Counted from the first letter of the stretch, positions 27,501-35,314 are shown. The stretch is 38,929 bases of DNA from an uncultured Clostridia bacterium (GCA_947630825.1 CANRJA010000017.1:1-38929), one strand, 5' to 3'. Program-made: numbers and translations. The notes: generated by a model from the sequence alone, not told the origin.

Positions 27501-28152
27501 CCTTATTTATTATTTTATCACAGCTAAACGAAAGCAGTTGATTTATATAATCTTGGCTGTCAAATAGTTTTAGTGTATTTTTTATCCATTCGTCACGAAA
27601 CGGAATACTTTCAAAAAACTTGTGCATATCGGTAATGACATTGACAAGTCCGTTATCATTTTCACCGCCGAGAGCCTCAAGTATTACTGAAATTCTTTCA
27701 GGCTTTTGCTCATAATAATACTCTAGCGTATCGTCGATAGCTTGATTAAGCAATACTGCTTTTTCATTGTCCTCTAAAATTCTCAGATTGCTTTCAAAAT
27801 CAAAGCTCTGTATATTTTCCTTTACAAATTCGAGGCAGAACGCATTGATGGTAGTTATCTTTGCCATCTGGAGCCTTTTTTGCTGATCTATAAGCCACGC
27901 GCTTTGCGGATTATTGTCAAGCGCTTTAATTATTGCCTGAGACAGCTTTTCACGAATCTGTTCTGCGGCAGCCCTTGTGAAAGTTACAGCTAAAAGTCTG
28001 TCTGCCTCTATTTTTCTTTCTTCATCTGAAAGAAGCCTTATTGTGCGCTCAATTAAAACGGCAGTTTTTCCGCTTCCTGCCGCTGCAGATACGACAACGC
28101 CCTTTTCTGTTTCGTTTATTGCGCTTAACTGATCCTCTGTCCAAACAGGCAT
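24523..28152 (-). CDS. addA: ATP-dependent helicase/nuclease subunit A
   Basis: This 1209-residue UvrD-like SF1 helicase with a C-terminal RecB-type nuclease is the Firmicute counterpart of RecB. With AddB it resects double-strand breaks and loads recombination. Walker A is SAAAGSGKT at 22-30, the helicase motif II region is IILLDEFQDVN, SIYRFRQANP and MTMHGSKGLEFPFVF follow, and the nuclease motif is LLDYKTDRN in the last 70 residues with GIADCIFEE just before it. It starts 5 bases after addB. The GAAAGGAAG ribosome binding site lies within the end of addB. Confidence 0.98.
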   Translation of the reverse strand: MPVWTEDQLSAINETEKGVVVSAAAGSGKTAVLIERTIRLLSDEERKIEADRLLAVTFTRAAAEQIREKLSQAIIKALDNNPQSAWLIDQQKRLQMAKITTINAFCLEFVKENIQSFDFESNLRILEDNEKAVLLNQAIDDTLEYYYEQKPERISVILEALGGENDNGLVNVITDMHKFFESIPFRDEWIKNTLKLFDSQDYINQLLSFSCDKIINKARSAEFLYKDLIEKSNGLRILTSITQLLENDCAIALRLQGINSDCWDDIYKECRQFSFDRFNSTITKKAKEGFSDKDVEAEKKLIGEIKNDRDRLKSEITKIMSIVSSPVEEIKSDLAVIKDLFEIACEMTVYAEDVLHDLMVSKNAVDFSSVEHMTTALLAVCENGVVSRTPLCEEIVKNKEYKIILLDEFQDVNNLQDLIFKCLSDTDDINVIGRNVFVVGDVKQSIYRFRQANPKLFIDARKKANDKSYKSTKEITLKKNFRSRREVINIVNFLFSQLMNKTTGEINYTDDERLVLGLDVPDNGDYSTELMLIDDRGDFSKYLPYDVEHYEIAKRINELLKSKTEVYDLSVGENGGFRPCRPSDICVISRNNEDGRCVSKALESFGIKTNAEMTSGYLRSREISVIINLLRVLDNPMQDIPLLSVLMSPVFMFSPDYAARVRLTKVSSTKPKLYQQLLHYEDNASKENSELVLLCKRAVEKIKELRFYAASLNLVDLIRKIYDTCDYYGIASVYEDGHQKRANLNLLLEYANEYDKSNGGGLTGFIRYIDNIIENKKDFSQAVVSFDEGEAVNIMTMHGSKGLEFPFVFICNIFKRFNDQDNKKKMIINQELGVSMKFNIAEQNMSVTPFSYNVLKSIADSEMKSEELRLLYVALTRAKDKLFIPVVFNEKTAKLMKGIYSNLAVLGHVSDDMVSDAGSFGEWLVGCFLLHPDADLLRRHIFEFLDLEFDEELVTAKTDSTLVVSKCAETKKNEERVLKQKKSVSDPKLVRELLERFEFKYDIMESKTPSKLSVSDIAKDEKKAYYYPQIPKFSEEIGKLTASEKGTITHKFMELCSFEKAKENLDEEIRRLVSIGKLTAYQAEGIDRETVKAFFESDVFKRIQKSKSVMREKQFLVKFSDLDISEEIGEYKGSDGMLQGIADCIFEESDGYVLLDYKTDRNTTAEQLRDNYTVQLRLYKAAFDLLLDKPVKSGYIYSFSLKEGIEVSF

Positions 28153-28157
28153 TACAA

Positions 28158-31100
28158 CTACTTCCTTTCTTGCTCTTTTATTTCCTTAAGCAATTTTTCT
28201 TTATCTTCATTTAATATCTGCTCGGCGTCACGGCGGTTGTATTTTCCGCAAACCGACCAATAATTGCAGTATCTACAGCTTATCGTGTCTATATTACCCG
28301 ACTTCATCACAGGCATTGCGGCTATCTCGCCGTCCGCAAGAGATTTTCCCATTTCTATTATTTTGTCCTTAGAAAATCTTTCAATAGCCTCGAAGATATC
28401 GGCGTCTACCACCTGATTTTCATCTATATTTTCTCCTCTGGAGGTTTTCTTTAAGGGCGCAAATAATCCCGACGCACGCTCATCCATTGCTTCAAGGGTC
28501 AAATCGTTGTATACAAAAAGACCGTTGCGCTTGAATTTCTTATTGCGTTCGTTATTTAATTTTTCATCACGTTCTTCATCAGAACTTTCTCTAAGCTTCT
28601 CTCTTGGCAAGTAATTCTCCACATACTTTGCAGGCATATACATAACTCCGGCAGGAGAAAGCTCTCCATCGCGGTTGAACTCGTTATCGGTATCAACAAG
28701 AGCAAGAAGATAAATTAGCATCTGCATATTAAGACCGTGATACAGCGACGCTAAATCAAAATCCTTGCCGCCCGTTTTATAGTCAACAATACGAACATAA
28801 CGCTTGCCGCTCTCGTCCTTATATATATCTACCCTGTCTATACTTCCCCGCATACAGATGTTGACGTCCTTATCAACCTTGATTTTTAAAATGCTTTCGC
28901 CGTTTTCATCGGTCAAATCATACTCAAACGCAACCGGCTTGAAAAAGCAGCCCTCAAGCTCCTGAATAAGATTTTTAACAACATAAAACGCTGTCTGTTC
29001 AAGGTTTTTTAAGTTGTAAGCAAACCTGCTTGTCTTACCAAAATTTCCTCCCAGCTCATTATTCACATACTCATTGCAATAGCCGCTAATAAGCCTTTTG
29101 ATTTCGTCATCGCTAAGACTTTCGTAATCATCGTTAAAGCATATGTTTCCGTTTTCGTCAACCGTACTTAAAATATTCTGCAAAATAAAATGTATAAGGC
29201 TTCCCTTAGTCATAGGTGAAATATCAACTCTCTCAACAGGATAAACCTTCAATCCGTTTTTGCAGAAATAGTTAAACGGACATTTATAAAAGTCGTCCGC
29301 CCTTGTAGCAGACATATTAATATCGTGCGGAAAAAATACAGCTTTTGCAATATTCTTTGAAAGCTTGAATTCAGAGTGCTTTTCATTGTCTGATAAATCA
29401 TCGAGAAATTTTATTTTTCTTTTGTATTCATCATCAGAGTACAAAGCCTCTCTTAAACTTTCCTGCTCTTTTGAATCATTTTGATAATTTGAAGCAAAGG
29501 AATAATAAGCGCTGTTTTCGTTTTCGCAGAAATAATCCAAAGAAAGGTCAGATACATTCACCTTAACACTTTTTCCGAATATCTTTTCTATATCACGAGC
29601 CAATAAAGACGGTCTTAAAGCATCGTTTTTCACCGATGATTCAGGATACGACGCAATAAGTCTATCGCTTGCCGAACCAAGAGCAATATAAGAAATCAGA
29701 CGTTCATTATCTAAAAATGTCTGAGTGTTGCTGCTTATACTGATTCCCAAATCGTTTAGCTTTGACTTTTCACGCTCGGTCAGCAGTCCTGAGTTTTGAA
29801 TATTTCTCGGAAACAGACCGTCGTTTAATCCTATTACAAAAACCGCTTTCATACTGCCCAGTCTTGAATGTTCCGCCTTTGCAACAGTAACAGCGTCCAG
29901 CTTCTGCGGAGGAGACGAAATCGTCATTTCAGAAAGCATAAGCTTTAACAAATTATAAAACTGACGCAGAGAAATTTTCTCATCACCCATATTCTTGTAT
30001 ATAGAATTTATTGCCCCTAGAAAAAGCGACCAAAGCTGTTTAAAATCCCTTGCTATTTCAACTACAGACGCATCATCTGACTCAACAGACCTGCTTATAA
30101 GCGAAAAGGTTTTTTCAGAAAGCTCTATTCTTCCCATAAGCTCATTTAATGCCAGACAAATCTCTCCGGCGGTTGTGTTCTTTGTCTTATTCTTAAAATT
30201 CTCAAGAGGGCAAATAATGCTCTTTCTTATATCGTTTATAAGCGTAATAAATCTCTCCGAGCTTTCTCCTTTTCTTACGTCAAACGGAGTAAATTCAGAA
30301 AGCCACATATCACCTTCTACGCCCCATTTGTAACAATATTCCTCAATCGTCGCTGCTTTAAAATCCTCAATGCTTGAAAGCGGAGATTTTATGTATCTTA
30401 ATATATTTTCAGTTTTATACTTTTTTGTCAAAACGCAGTCAAACAGCGATAAAACATAAATAACAAGAGACGAACGCAGAACGCTCTTTCTCCTATCCAT
30501 AAAAAACGGTATCTCGTACCTATTAAACGTACCGTCTATCAGGCTTGAATAATCGTCAAGCGAGCGTGAGATAACGGCAATATCTTTATAAGAATACCTC
30601 TGCTCTCTTATCAGCTTTTTTATGCTCGCAGCTACATAATCTATCTCATCATACAAATTTCTTGCACATACGAGTTTTATTCCTTCATTGTCTGCACTAG
30701 GATTATTTACAAGGCAGAATATATTTGATTCAAGATGCTTTAGAGCGTTCGTCTTATAACCCGTATGCTCATCAGCGCTTATGTTCTCTACCTTACCCAA
30801 ACCGCCGGCTAAATCAACAAGCTTAGACCGAGTTTTAATGCACATTGAAAAAGGCGACAAATTTGACGTCAGGTTGTTTCCTCCGCCGATAATAAGCGAC
30901 ACTGTTAGGCTTTTCGCGTCGCTCAAAATTACCTTTATAACCTCATACTCATCTGCCGTAAAACTGGAAAACTCGTGTATAAAAACGACTGCATTTTTAA
31001 AATAGCCGTTATCATGCGCAATTTTAGCAGCCTCTGATATAGCGGTAGCCTCATCAGTAAGACCTGATGCGGAAAGCTCATTCTGATACAGCTTATACAG

Positions 31101-31580
31101 CTTGGAGATAGATTCCAGCTTTTTAGAAAGGCTGCCGTCAGTTTGAGCCAAAGCGCTTTCAAGAGTATTGCATTCAATATCAGATTTCTTAAAGTCGTCA
31201 ATAAGCGAAATTGTATCAGAAATGAACTGAGACTTGTCAAGTGAATGTGAATAATAGCTTTTACTACCAAGACCTGTCTCCTTAAAAGCTTTTACCGCCT
31301 TAAACATAGAAATAAGCTTTGCGTTTTTATCTGCCAGAACACCCGACATTGTACCGTATTCTTTCAAAATTACTTCCGCAAATCGGTTAAAGCCCAGAGT
31401 TTTGAGCTTGTTAAAGCTCTTTGCTCCTAGCTCGTTATAAAGCTGTTTATCATATTCAAACGAATACTGATCCGGAACAATTACTATTACATTTTCATCG
31501 GCAAGCACAGATTTTTTGATTTCGTCTGTAATTATATCTGTTTTACTGCTTCCCATTCCTCCGGTTACAATTCTTAACAT
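28158..31580 (-). CDS. addB: ATP-dependent helicase/nuclease subunit B
   Basis: This 1140-residue partner of AddA has an N-terminal nucleotide-binding GGMGSSKTD at 7-15 (a divergent Walker A), a pseudo-helicase middle and a C-terminal nuclease (RIVDYKTGGKDFDL). Four cysteines for the 4Fe-4S cluster that staples the nuclease domain are visible: one in FYKCPFNYFC and three in the CX2CX5C motif CRYCNYWSVC near the C-terminus. The nuclease therefore looks active. The order addB-addA is standard in Firmicutes. It has its own promoter at 31629-31657 and marks the right-hand end of the housekeeping block. Confidence 0.97.
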   Translation of the reverse strand: MLRIVTGGMGSSKTDIITDEIKKSVLADENVIVIVPDQYSFEYDKQLYNELGAKSFNKLKTLGFNRFAEVILKEYGTMSGVLADKNAKLISMFKAVKAFKETGLGSKSYYSHSLDKSQFISDTISLIDDFKKSDIECNTLESALAQTDGSLSKKLESISKLYKLYQNELSASGLTDEATAISEAAKIAHDNGYFKNAVVFIHEFSSFTADEYEVIKVILSDAKSLTVSLIIGGGNNLTSNLSPFSMCIKTRSKLVDLAGGLGKVENISADEHTGYKTNALKHLESNIFCLVNNPSADNEGIKLVCARNLYDEIDYVAASIKKLIREQRYSYKDIAVISRSLDDYSSLIDGTFNRYEIPFFMDRRKSVLRSSLVIYVLSLFDCVLTKKYKTENILRYIKSPLSSIEDFKAATIEEYCYKWGVEGDMWLSEFTPFDVRKGESSERFITLINDIRKSIICPLENFKNKTKNTTAGEICLALNELMGRIELSEKTFSLISRSVESDDASVVEIARDFKQLWSLFLGAINSIYKNMGDEKISLRQFYNLLKLMLSEMTISSPPQKLDAVTVAKAEHSRLGSMKAVFVIGLNDGLFPRNIQNSGLLTEREKSKLNDLGISISSNTQTFLDNERLISYIALGSASDRLIASYPESSVKNDALRPSLLARDIEKIFGKSVKVNVSDLSLDYFCENENSAYYSFASNYQNDSKEQESLREALYSDDEYKRKIKFLDDLSDNEKHSEFKLSKNIAKAVFFPHDINMSATRADDFYKCPFNYFCKNGLKVYPVERVDISPMTKGSLIHFILQNILSTVDENGNICFNDDYESLSDDEIKRLISGYCNEYVNNELGGNFGKTSRFAYNLKNLEQTAFYVVKNLIQELEGCFFKPVAFEYDLTDENGESILKIKVDKDVNICMRGSIDRVDIYKDESGKRYVRIVDYKTGGKDFDLASLYHGLNMQMLIYLLALVDTDNEFNRDGELSPAGVMYMPAKYVENYLPREKLRESSDEERDEKLNNERNKKFKRNGLFVYNDLTLEAMDERASGLFAPLKKTSRGENIDENQVVDADIFEAIERFSKDKIIEMGKSLADGEIAAMPVMKSGNIDTISCRYCNYWSVCGKYNRRDAEQILNEDKEKLLKEIKEQERK

Positions 31581-31628
31581 TTATCTCACCCATTTTGCAG
31601 CTTCTAATATTATTTCAATTACAAAAAT

Positions 31629-31657
31629 ATTGTATCACAAATGAGCAGGAAGGTCAA
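31629..31657 (-). promoter_or_regulatory. Promoter for addB
   Basis: On the minus strand TTGACC (31657-31652) and TACAAT (31634-31629) are separated by 17 bases, with TG one base before the -10 box (extended -10). The addB ATG lies about 50 bases downstream after a GGGTGAG ribosome binding site. Confidence 0.75.
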
Positions 31658-31772
31658 TTTAGAAGAAAGTGAAAAGGATTATGAGGACGGAGATCTTATT
31701 GACGGCGATACAGCATTTATTAATATATCAAAAACCTCTATACTCTGATGTCTGCAAGTTATATTATGAAAA

Positions 31773-31946
31773 TTATATTTTATTTAATAAACAGTTAGGG
31801 GCAACTGTTGACGCTGGTATATTAAAATAATTCAATGCCAACGAACAATATGTATGTCTCAAATCGTGTAGTCTAATCTCTCTCATACCATACTTCTTAA
31901 GAAGTTTGGGAAAAATAGATGAGAGAGTTGCAGGTTTATTATTTAG
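31773..31946 (-). pseudogene. Tyrosine recombinase (integrase) relic
   Basis: A 57-codon open stretch without a start codon reads KPATLSSIFPKLLKKYGM, then REIRLHDLRHTYCSLALN. The RLHDLRHT sequence is the conserved R..H..R box of phage-type integrases, here with a preceding helix typical of the family. The catalytic domain before it and the final tyrosine region after it are missing; the frame soon ends in unrelated sequence (VAPNCLLNKI). It is the remnant of an integrase gene and shows that a mobile element once inserted next to addB. Confidence 0.75.
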
Positions 31947-32086
31947 TCATTTGTAAATTGAACGGAGATTTAAAAGAACATAAAATACGTCAATTAGAGG
32001 AAAAAATGCATTGCATAGGACGTTATAATGATTACTTAAGATATTGACTTTTATATATAAATTTTTGTTGTTATTGATTCAAAGGT

Positions 32087-32471
32087 TCATATTGGACAAT
32101 GTAAAACAAAATCTTCTATAAGAAATATACCAGTACCTGAAACAGTAATAATTCCTTTGTTGTTTATAAACCAGATATAAACAAATGTCTTTTGGTCTTC
32201 TACATACTCTTGAGAACCTATAACAGCAAATGCTTCTTTAGTTCGGTTACCATCAAAATCTTCATATATCCATTCTGCTATTTTTTTTACCTGTCTTTAT
32301 TTCAACTAAACTTTTCAATTCGGACTCTGTAAGTTTTTTGTTGGAAGTGTTTAAACAGAATAAGAAATATTTTTTCTCTTTTACCAGTAGTAATGAAACA
32401 CCATCCACGGGTTTTATTTTTGGAGTAGTTAATGGAAAAGCACATGAATTTAACGTATCGGGTAAATATTT
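32087..32471 (-). pseudogene. Frameshifted gene of unknown function
   Basis: Two minus-strand frames join into one protein-like sequence if one base is removed from a run of eight A (32288-32281). The first part contains FPLTTPKIKPVDGVSLLLV and LTESELKSLVEI. The second reads IAEWIYEDFDGNRTKEAFAV and goes on with WFINNKGIITVSGTGIFLIE to a TGA at 32087. The DFDGN..KEAF segment recalls Clostridial extracellular proteins with an acidic loop before a beta-rich domain, but I cannot name a family. No start codon or signal peptide is present, so the 5' part is also lost. The opposite strand is partly open over the same bases; the minus strand is the more protein-like. Confidence 0.5.
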
Positions 32472-32720
32472 TCATTTCACATGTGAAAACGATAAAATTT
32501 ATGCAAAATAGTAATACAATAGATGAAGGCGGTTTAGTAAGTATTAAATATGAGTTGACTTATAATGAAAAAACTAACGAATTCATCATTGGATATTCAT
32601 ATGACTATTCTAAATAATTGATTTTGATTGGTTGATAACAAATATCTATGACTTTTATCATCACTATAAATACATTCGCTTTGAATGCTATTCTTTTCAT
32701 TAATCAAATTTATTCTCTCT

Positions 32721-32753
32721 TAAAATTAAAAAGGACTTACAAATTGCAAGTCC
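32721..32753 (-). terminator. Terminator of the small-peptide genes
   Basis: On the minus strand GGACTT (32753-32748) pairs with AAGTCC (32738-32733) around a short loop, and then TTTTTAATTTT follows. It lies 13 bases beyond the end of the interrupted small ORF at 32767 and closes that minus-strand transcript. Confidence 0.8.
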
Positions 32754-32766
32754 AAATATATAATAT

Positions 32767-32895
32767 TTACTTTCCTTTTGTCGCTGATTTTTTAGAGGAT
32801 TTTGCAGTATAGAATGTAGTAATAGCTAAAGCAGAACCTTCTATAAAAGAAATCCCTTATGATAATGCTAATCCGCTTATTAAACTTATAATCAT
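32767..32895 (-). pseudogene. Small hydrophobic peptide gene with an in-frame stop
   Basis: An ATG at 32895 with GGGAG about 10 bases upstream starts MIISLISGLALS, then meets TAA at codon 13. The same frame continues GISFIEGSALAITTFYTAK and a basic tail SSKKSATKGK to a second TAA. As a whole it would be a 42-residue single-pass membrane peptide with a positively charged C-terminus, a layout like small type I toxins or holin-like peptides. The stop may be a mutation, or only the 12-residue peptide may be made. It lies 14 bases after the 23-residue ORF. Confidence 0.5.
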
Positions 32896-32909
32896 TATTT
32901 TATCACTCC

Positions 32910-32981
32910 CTAATTAATTACTCTATTTAAAGCTACAAGAATCGCAATAGTACAAATGAAACCAATTACAAAGTATTGCAT
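32910..32981 (-). CDS. 23-residue membrane peptide
   Basis: The ORF is MQYFVIGFICTIAILVAL followed by NRVIN, almost entirely one membrane-spanning helix. The ATG at 32981 has AGGTGAT 4-5 bases upstream, a good ribosome binding site. It begins 23 bases past the terminator hairpin of the 751-residue gene and is followed closely by a second hydrophobic ORF with its own ribosome binding site. No promoter of its own was found, so expression may depend on read-through of the hairpin. I do not recognise a family. Confidence 0.55.
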   Translation of the reverse strand: MQYFVIGFICTIAILVALNRVIN

Positions 32982-33003
32982 AATTATCACCTGCCTTTAT
33001 AAA

Positions 33004-33041
33004 TAAAAAACTCCTATTGCACTTGATTGTACAATAGGAGT
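33004..33041 (-). terminator. Terminator of the membrane cassette (copy 1 of a 38-base repeat)
   Basis: ACTCCTATTG (33010-33019) pairs perfectly with CAATAGGAGT (33032-33041). On the minus strand TTTTTTATTT follows, making a strong intrinsic terminator. It starts 18 bases past the stop codon of the 751-residue gene. The identical 38 bases recur at 36408-36445. Confidence 0.9.
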
Positions 33042-33058
33042 AGTTTTTATTTGCAATT

Positions 33059-35314
33059 CTAATCTACATCTTCAAAAGCTACATCTATATATGCTTTGTC
33101 AATTTCATCATTTGTAATTTTTCGTCGCTTTTTGAAAATGTTTATGATAGCTACATTTACGATTTTTTCTCTTGCATACTCACGTGATTCTCCATATGCA
33201 TACATATCACGCAAAATAATTGGTAGCTTCTTGTTTTGAAATATTATAGTTACTGCTTCTTCAAATTCTTTATGATTTAATCCTGACATCATTACAATAT
33301 CAATAAATTCTTCTCTAAGAATTTCATACATCTCTACTGCATCGTCTTCAATAAAACAATCTAAAGTTTTCTTGGCTACAAATCCACCTACGGCTCCTCC
33401 TATAAAACCACCAACAACAGGTAATATTGAGTTGCCTATTGCCGCACCTGCTACACCTGCAGTAGTTACAGCGGCATTTTTAAAAAGTTGTTGAGGAGAA
33501 ATTCTTCCAACAAGAGCTCGGCATATATCTGGTCCATATGAAATTGCTACCATAACTCCTCCGCTTACAACTCTTTTACCATCAATATTTTTTAAATTTA
33601 ACTTTTTCCCTATTGATGTTTTAGCAACACTAGAGTTTTTTATTTTGTTTGCTAATCCATCACCAACTTTATAAAGTGGATTATCTATTCCTCCATAAAC
33701 CTTGCTTGCATTTTTTATACTTCTATTAGCTATATCTTTACTTGCTATGGATTTACCATCAACAACATAGTGTGTTATTTTAAAAGGATTAATAATCTTA
33801 CTCCTACTTAATTGCATAGTAATTGTATATATTGCAGCACTTTTTCCAATAACTTTTGCACCTACAATAATTGAACTCTTGGCTGCTTCTTTTGGATCTG
33901 CTCCATTCCAAACTTGAGTAGCAAAAGTCAAAATAGCCGTTATACTACCAGAGGTCGCAGAACACATTACACCACTAAGTGCATCAACAGTAATACCCTC
34001 TATTGAACCAGCTAACGCTATATTATTCCCTTGATGATACAAAAATTTGCTCTTATAGACATATTTACGTGCATCTTCTCCTTTTTTTACTCTAGGTACT
34101 TCTCCATTATCAATTTTTTCTTGTAAAATCTGCACAACTTCTTTATATTGATCCTTGGGAACTTCTAAAACCATCATGCTTCCATCTGAATTATGATAAT
34201 CGTGACCTTTCAAAAAATGATTAACAGTCTCTCTAGGAGTCTTACAAAACTTAGTTTGTATGTTTATCCCATTTAATATTCTGTCTACACCATCCTTTTT
34301 ATTGTCACCACCAACTATTTTAGAATTTTTTCCAGAAAGCTTATCTAATGTATCGCCTGCATATTCTGCCGCCGAACCATGACCTTGTCTCCCGTTCATT
34401 CTATAACCAATTTCATCAAAGCGTTGAAAATTCTTAGGCATAGAAGCTACCATTCCTACATTACTCATATTGCTTTCAACGCTATTGTTTTTTAACATTT
34501 TTTCAAAATTCTCATCAGCTTCTTGAAGAATTTTTTCTGTATCAAAATCATCATTTACATTTTCGTAAACAGCATTTTTTAATATAGCGAGAGTAATTTT
34601 ACTATCAATAGCATATGTAATTATTTTATTAATAATTGACAATGGTACTGTAGTGTGCTCTTGTTTTATATTAACCCTGTGCATATCTGAGTATTTTATA
34701 ACTAACTCAGAATTGCCAATCATATTTACTTTCCAAACTCCGCCCAATGACAAATCAAATGTTTTAACTATACGATTATTATCCTTATCCGTTTTATCAA
34801 GCTGTTTGGCAATGTATATACCTCCAACCGTAAGTAAAAATCCATATTCTCTTAACTCAATTGTATCTTTACTACGGATTGGTGAATAATATAATGGTTC
34901 TTCAATATCAATAGTTTTATTAAAATAATTCAAAAAACAATTAGCTCTTCCGTATGGAATAGAATCAGATATATATTTAAATTTAGTATTTGTATCTTCT
35001 TCATATAACGCTTGAACAAAAGACTGCATACTATCCTCAATATAAAATATGTCTATTTTAGGAGCATTCTGCTTTAACCATTCTTCAATAGCTAATTTAT
35101 CATTTTTCTTTTCAATATAATCGGCAATTAATACTACTATTATAAGTACAATAAATCCAACTATCAATATAGGTATTACTGTATTAATATGATCAAATGC
35201 AAAATATAACAATGCACATAATGCACATATTCCTAAAACAAATGATATAACTTTTTTCCTCATCTTTTTTGAATATACACAAGCTATTAATAATATTATT
35301 GCGATTATCCACAT
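33059..35314 (-). CDS. Large membrane protein with possible nuclease-like core and glycine-zipper tail
   Basis: This 751-residue protein is not confidently assignable. Seen in order: three hydrophobic segments (about 3-14, 22-40, 47-67); a soluble domain at about 85-250 with the strand-rich LREYGFLLTVGGIYIAK; a linker; a conserved-looking core at 305-440 beginning RQGHGSAAEYAGDTLDKL, then IVGGDNKKDGVDRILNG and NIQTKFC; hydrophobic stretches near 440-500; and a glycine/alanine-rich segment at 613-648 (GGFIGGAVGGFVAKK) that resembles glycine zippers of membrane-inserting proteins. The order E317, D344, Q353-x-K355 would fit a PD-(D/E/Q)xK nuclease fold; this is inference. The core also resembles, from memory, uncharacterised membrane proteins on genomic islands. 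It is the last gene of a cassette after a DUF4230 protein (106-base gap). The ATG at 35314 has only a weak AGGA 11 bases upstream. Confidence 0.75.
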   Translation of the reverse strand: MWIIAIILLIACVYSKKMRKKVISFVLGICALCALLYFAFDHINTVIPILIVGFIVLIIVVLIADYIEKKNDKLAIEEWLKQNAPKIDIFYIEDSMQSFVQALYEEDTNTKFKYISDSIPYGRANCFLNYFNKTIDIEEPLYYSPIRSKDTIELREYGFLLTVGGIYIAKQLDKTDKDNNRIVKTFDLSLGGVWKVNMIGNSELVIKYSDMHRVNIKQEHTTVPLSIINKIITYAIDSKITLAILKNAVYENVNDDFDTEKILQEADENFEKMLKNNSVESNMSNVGMVASMPKNFQRFDEIGYRMNGRQGHGSAAEYAGDTLDKLSGKNSKIVGGDNKKDGVDRILNGINIQTKFCKTPRETVNHFLKGHDYHNSDGSMMVLEVPKDQYKEVVQILQEKIDNGEVPRVKKGEDARKYVYKSKFLYHQGNNIALAGSIEGITVDALSGVMCSATSGSITAILTFATQVWNGADPKEAAKSSIIVGAKVIGKSAAIYTITMQLSRSKIINPFKITHYVVDGKSIASKDIANRSIKNASKVYGGIDNPLYKVGDGLANKIKNSSVAKTSIGKKLNLKNIDGKRVVSGGVMVAISYGPDICRALVGRISPQQLFKNAAVTTAGVAGAAIGNSILPVVGGFIGGAVGGFVAKKTLDCFIEDDAVEMYEILREEFIDIVMMSGLNHKEFEEAVTIIFQNKKLPIILRDMYAYGESREYAREKIVNVAIINIFKKRRKITNDEIDKAYIDVAFEDVD

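Larger units (their letters stand above)
31581..32766. other. Decayed intergenic region without an intact gene
   Basis: About 1.2 kb of A+T-rich DNA between addB and the membrane cassette. It holds the addB promoter, a fragment of a tyrosine recombinase (minus, 31773-31946), a frameshifted gene (minus, 32087-32471) and a minus-strand terminator (32721-32753). Short open frames exist on both strands but none has convincing family features. The stretch looks like the remains of past insertions. Confidence 0.6.

Noticed and set aside
31640-31747. Plus-strand 35-codon ORF
   Set aside because: It overlaps the addB promoter in antisense and has no features of a real gene.
31919-32047. Plus-strand 42-codon ORF (MRELQVYYLVICKLNGDLKE...)
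   Set aside because: It is fairly protein-like in composition, but has only a weak ribosome binding site, no family match I can name, and starts inside the integrase relic on the other strand. Possible fragment; not called.
32432-32617. Plus-strand 61-codon ORF with GGAG six bases upstream
   Set aside because: It overlaps the better-supported minus-strand broken gene, has no recognisable features, and an alternative plus frame over the same bases is equally open. I cannot support it as a gene.
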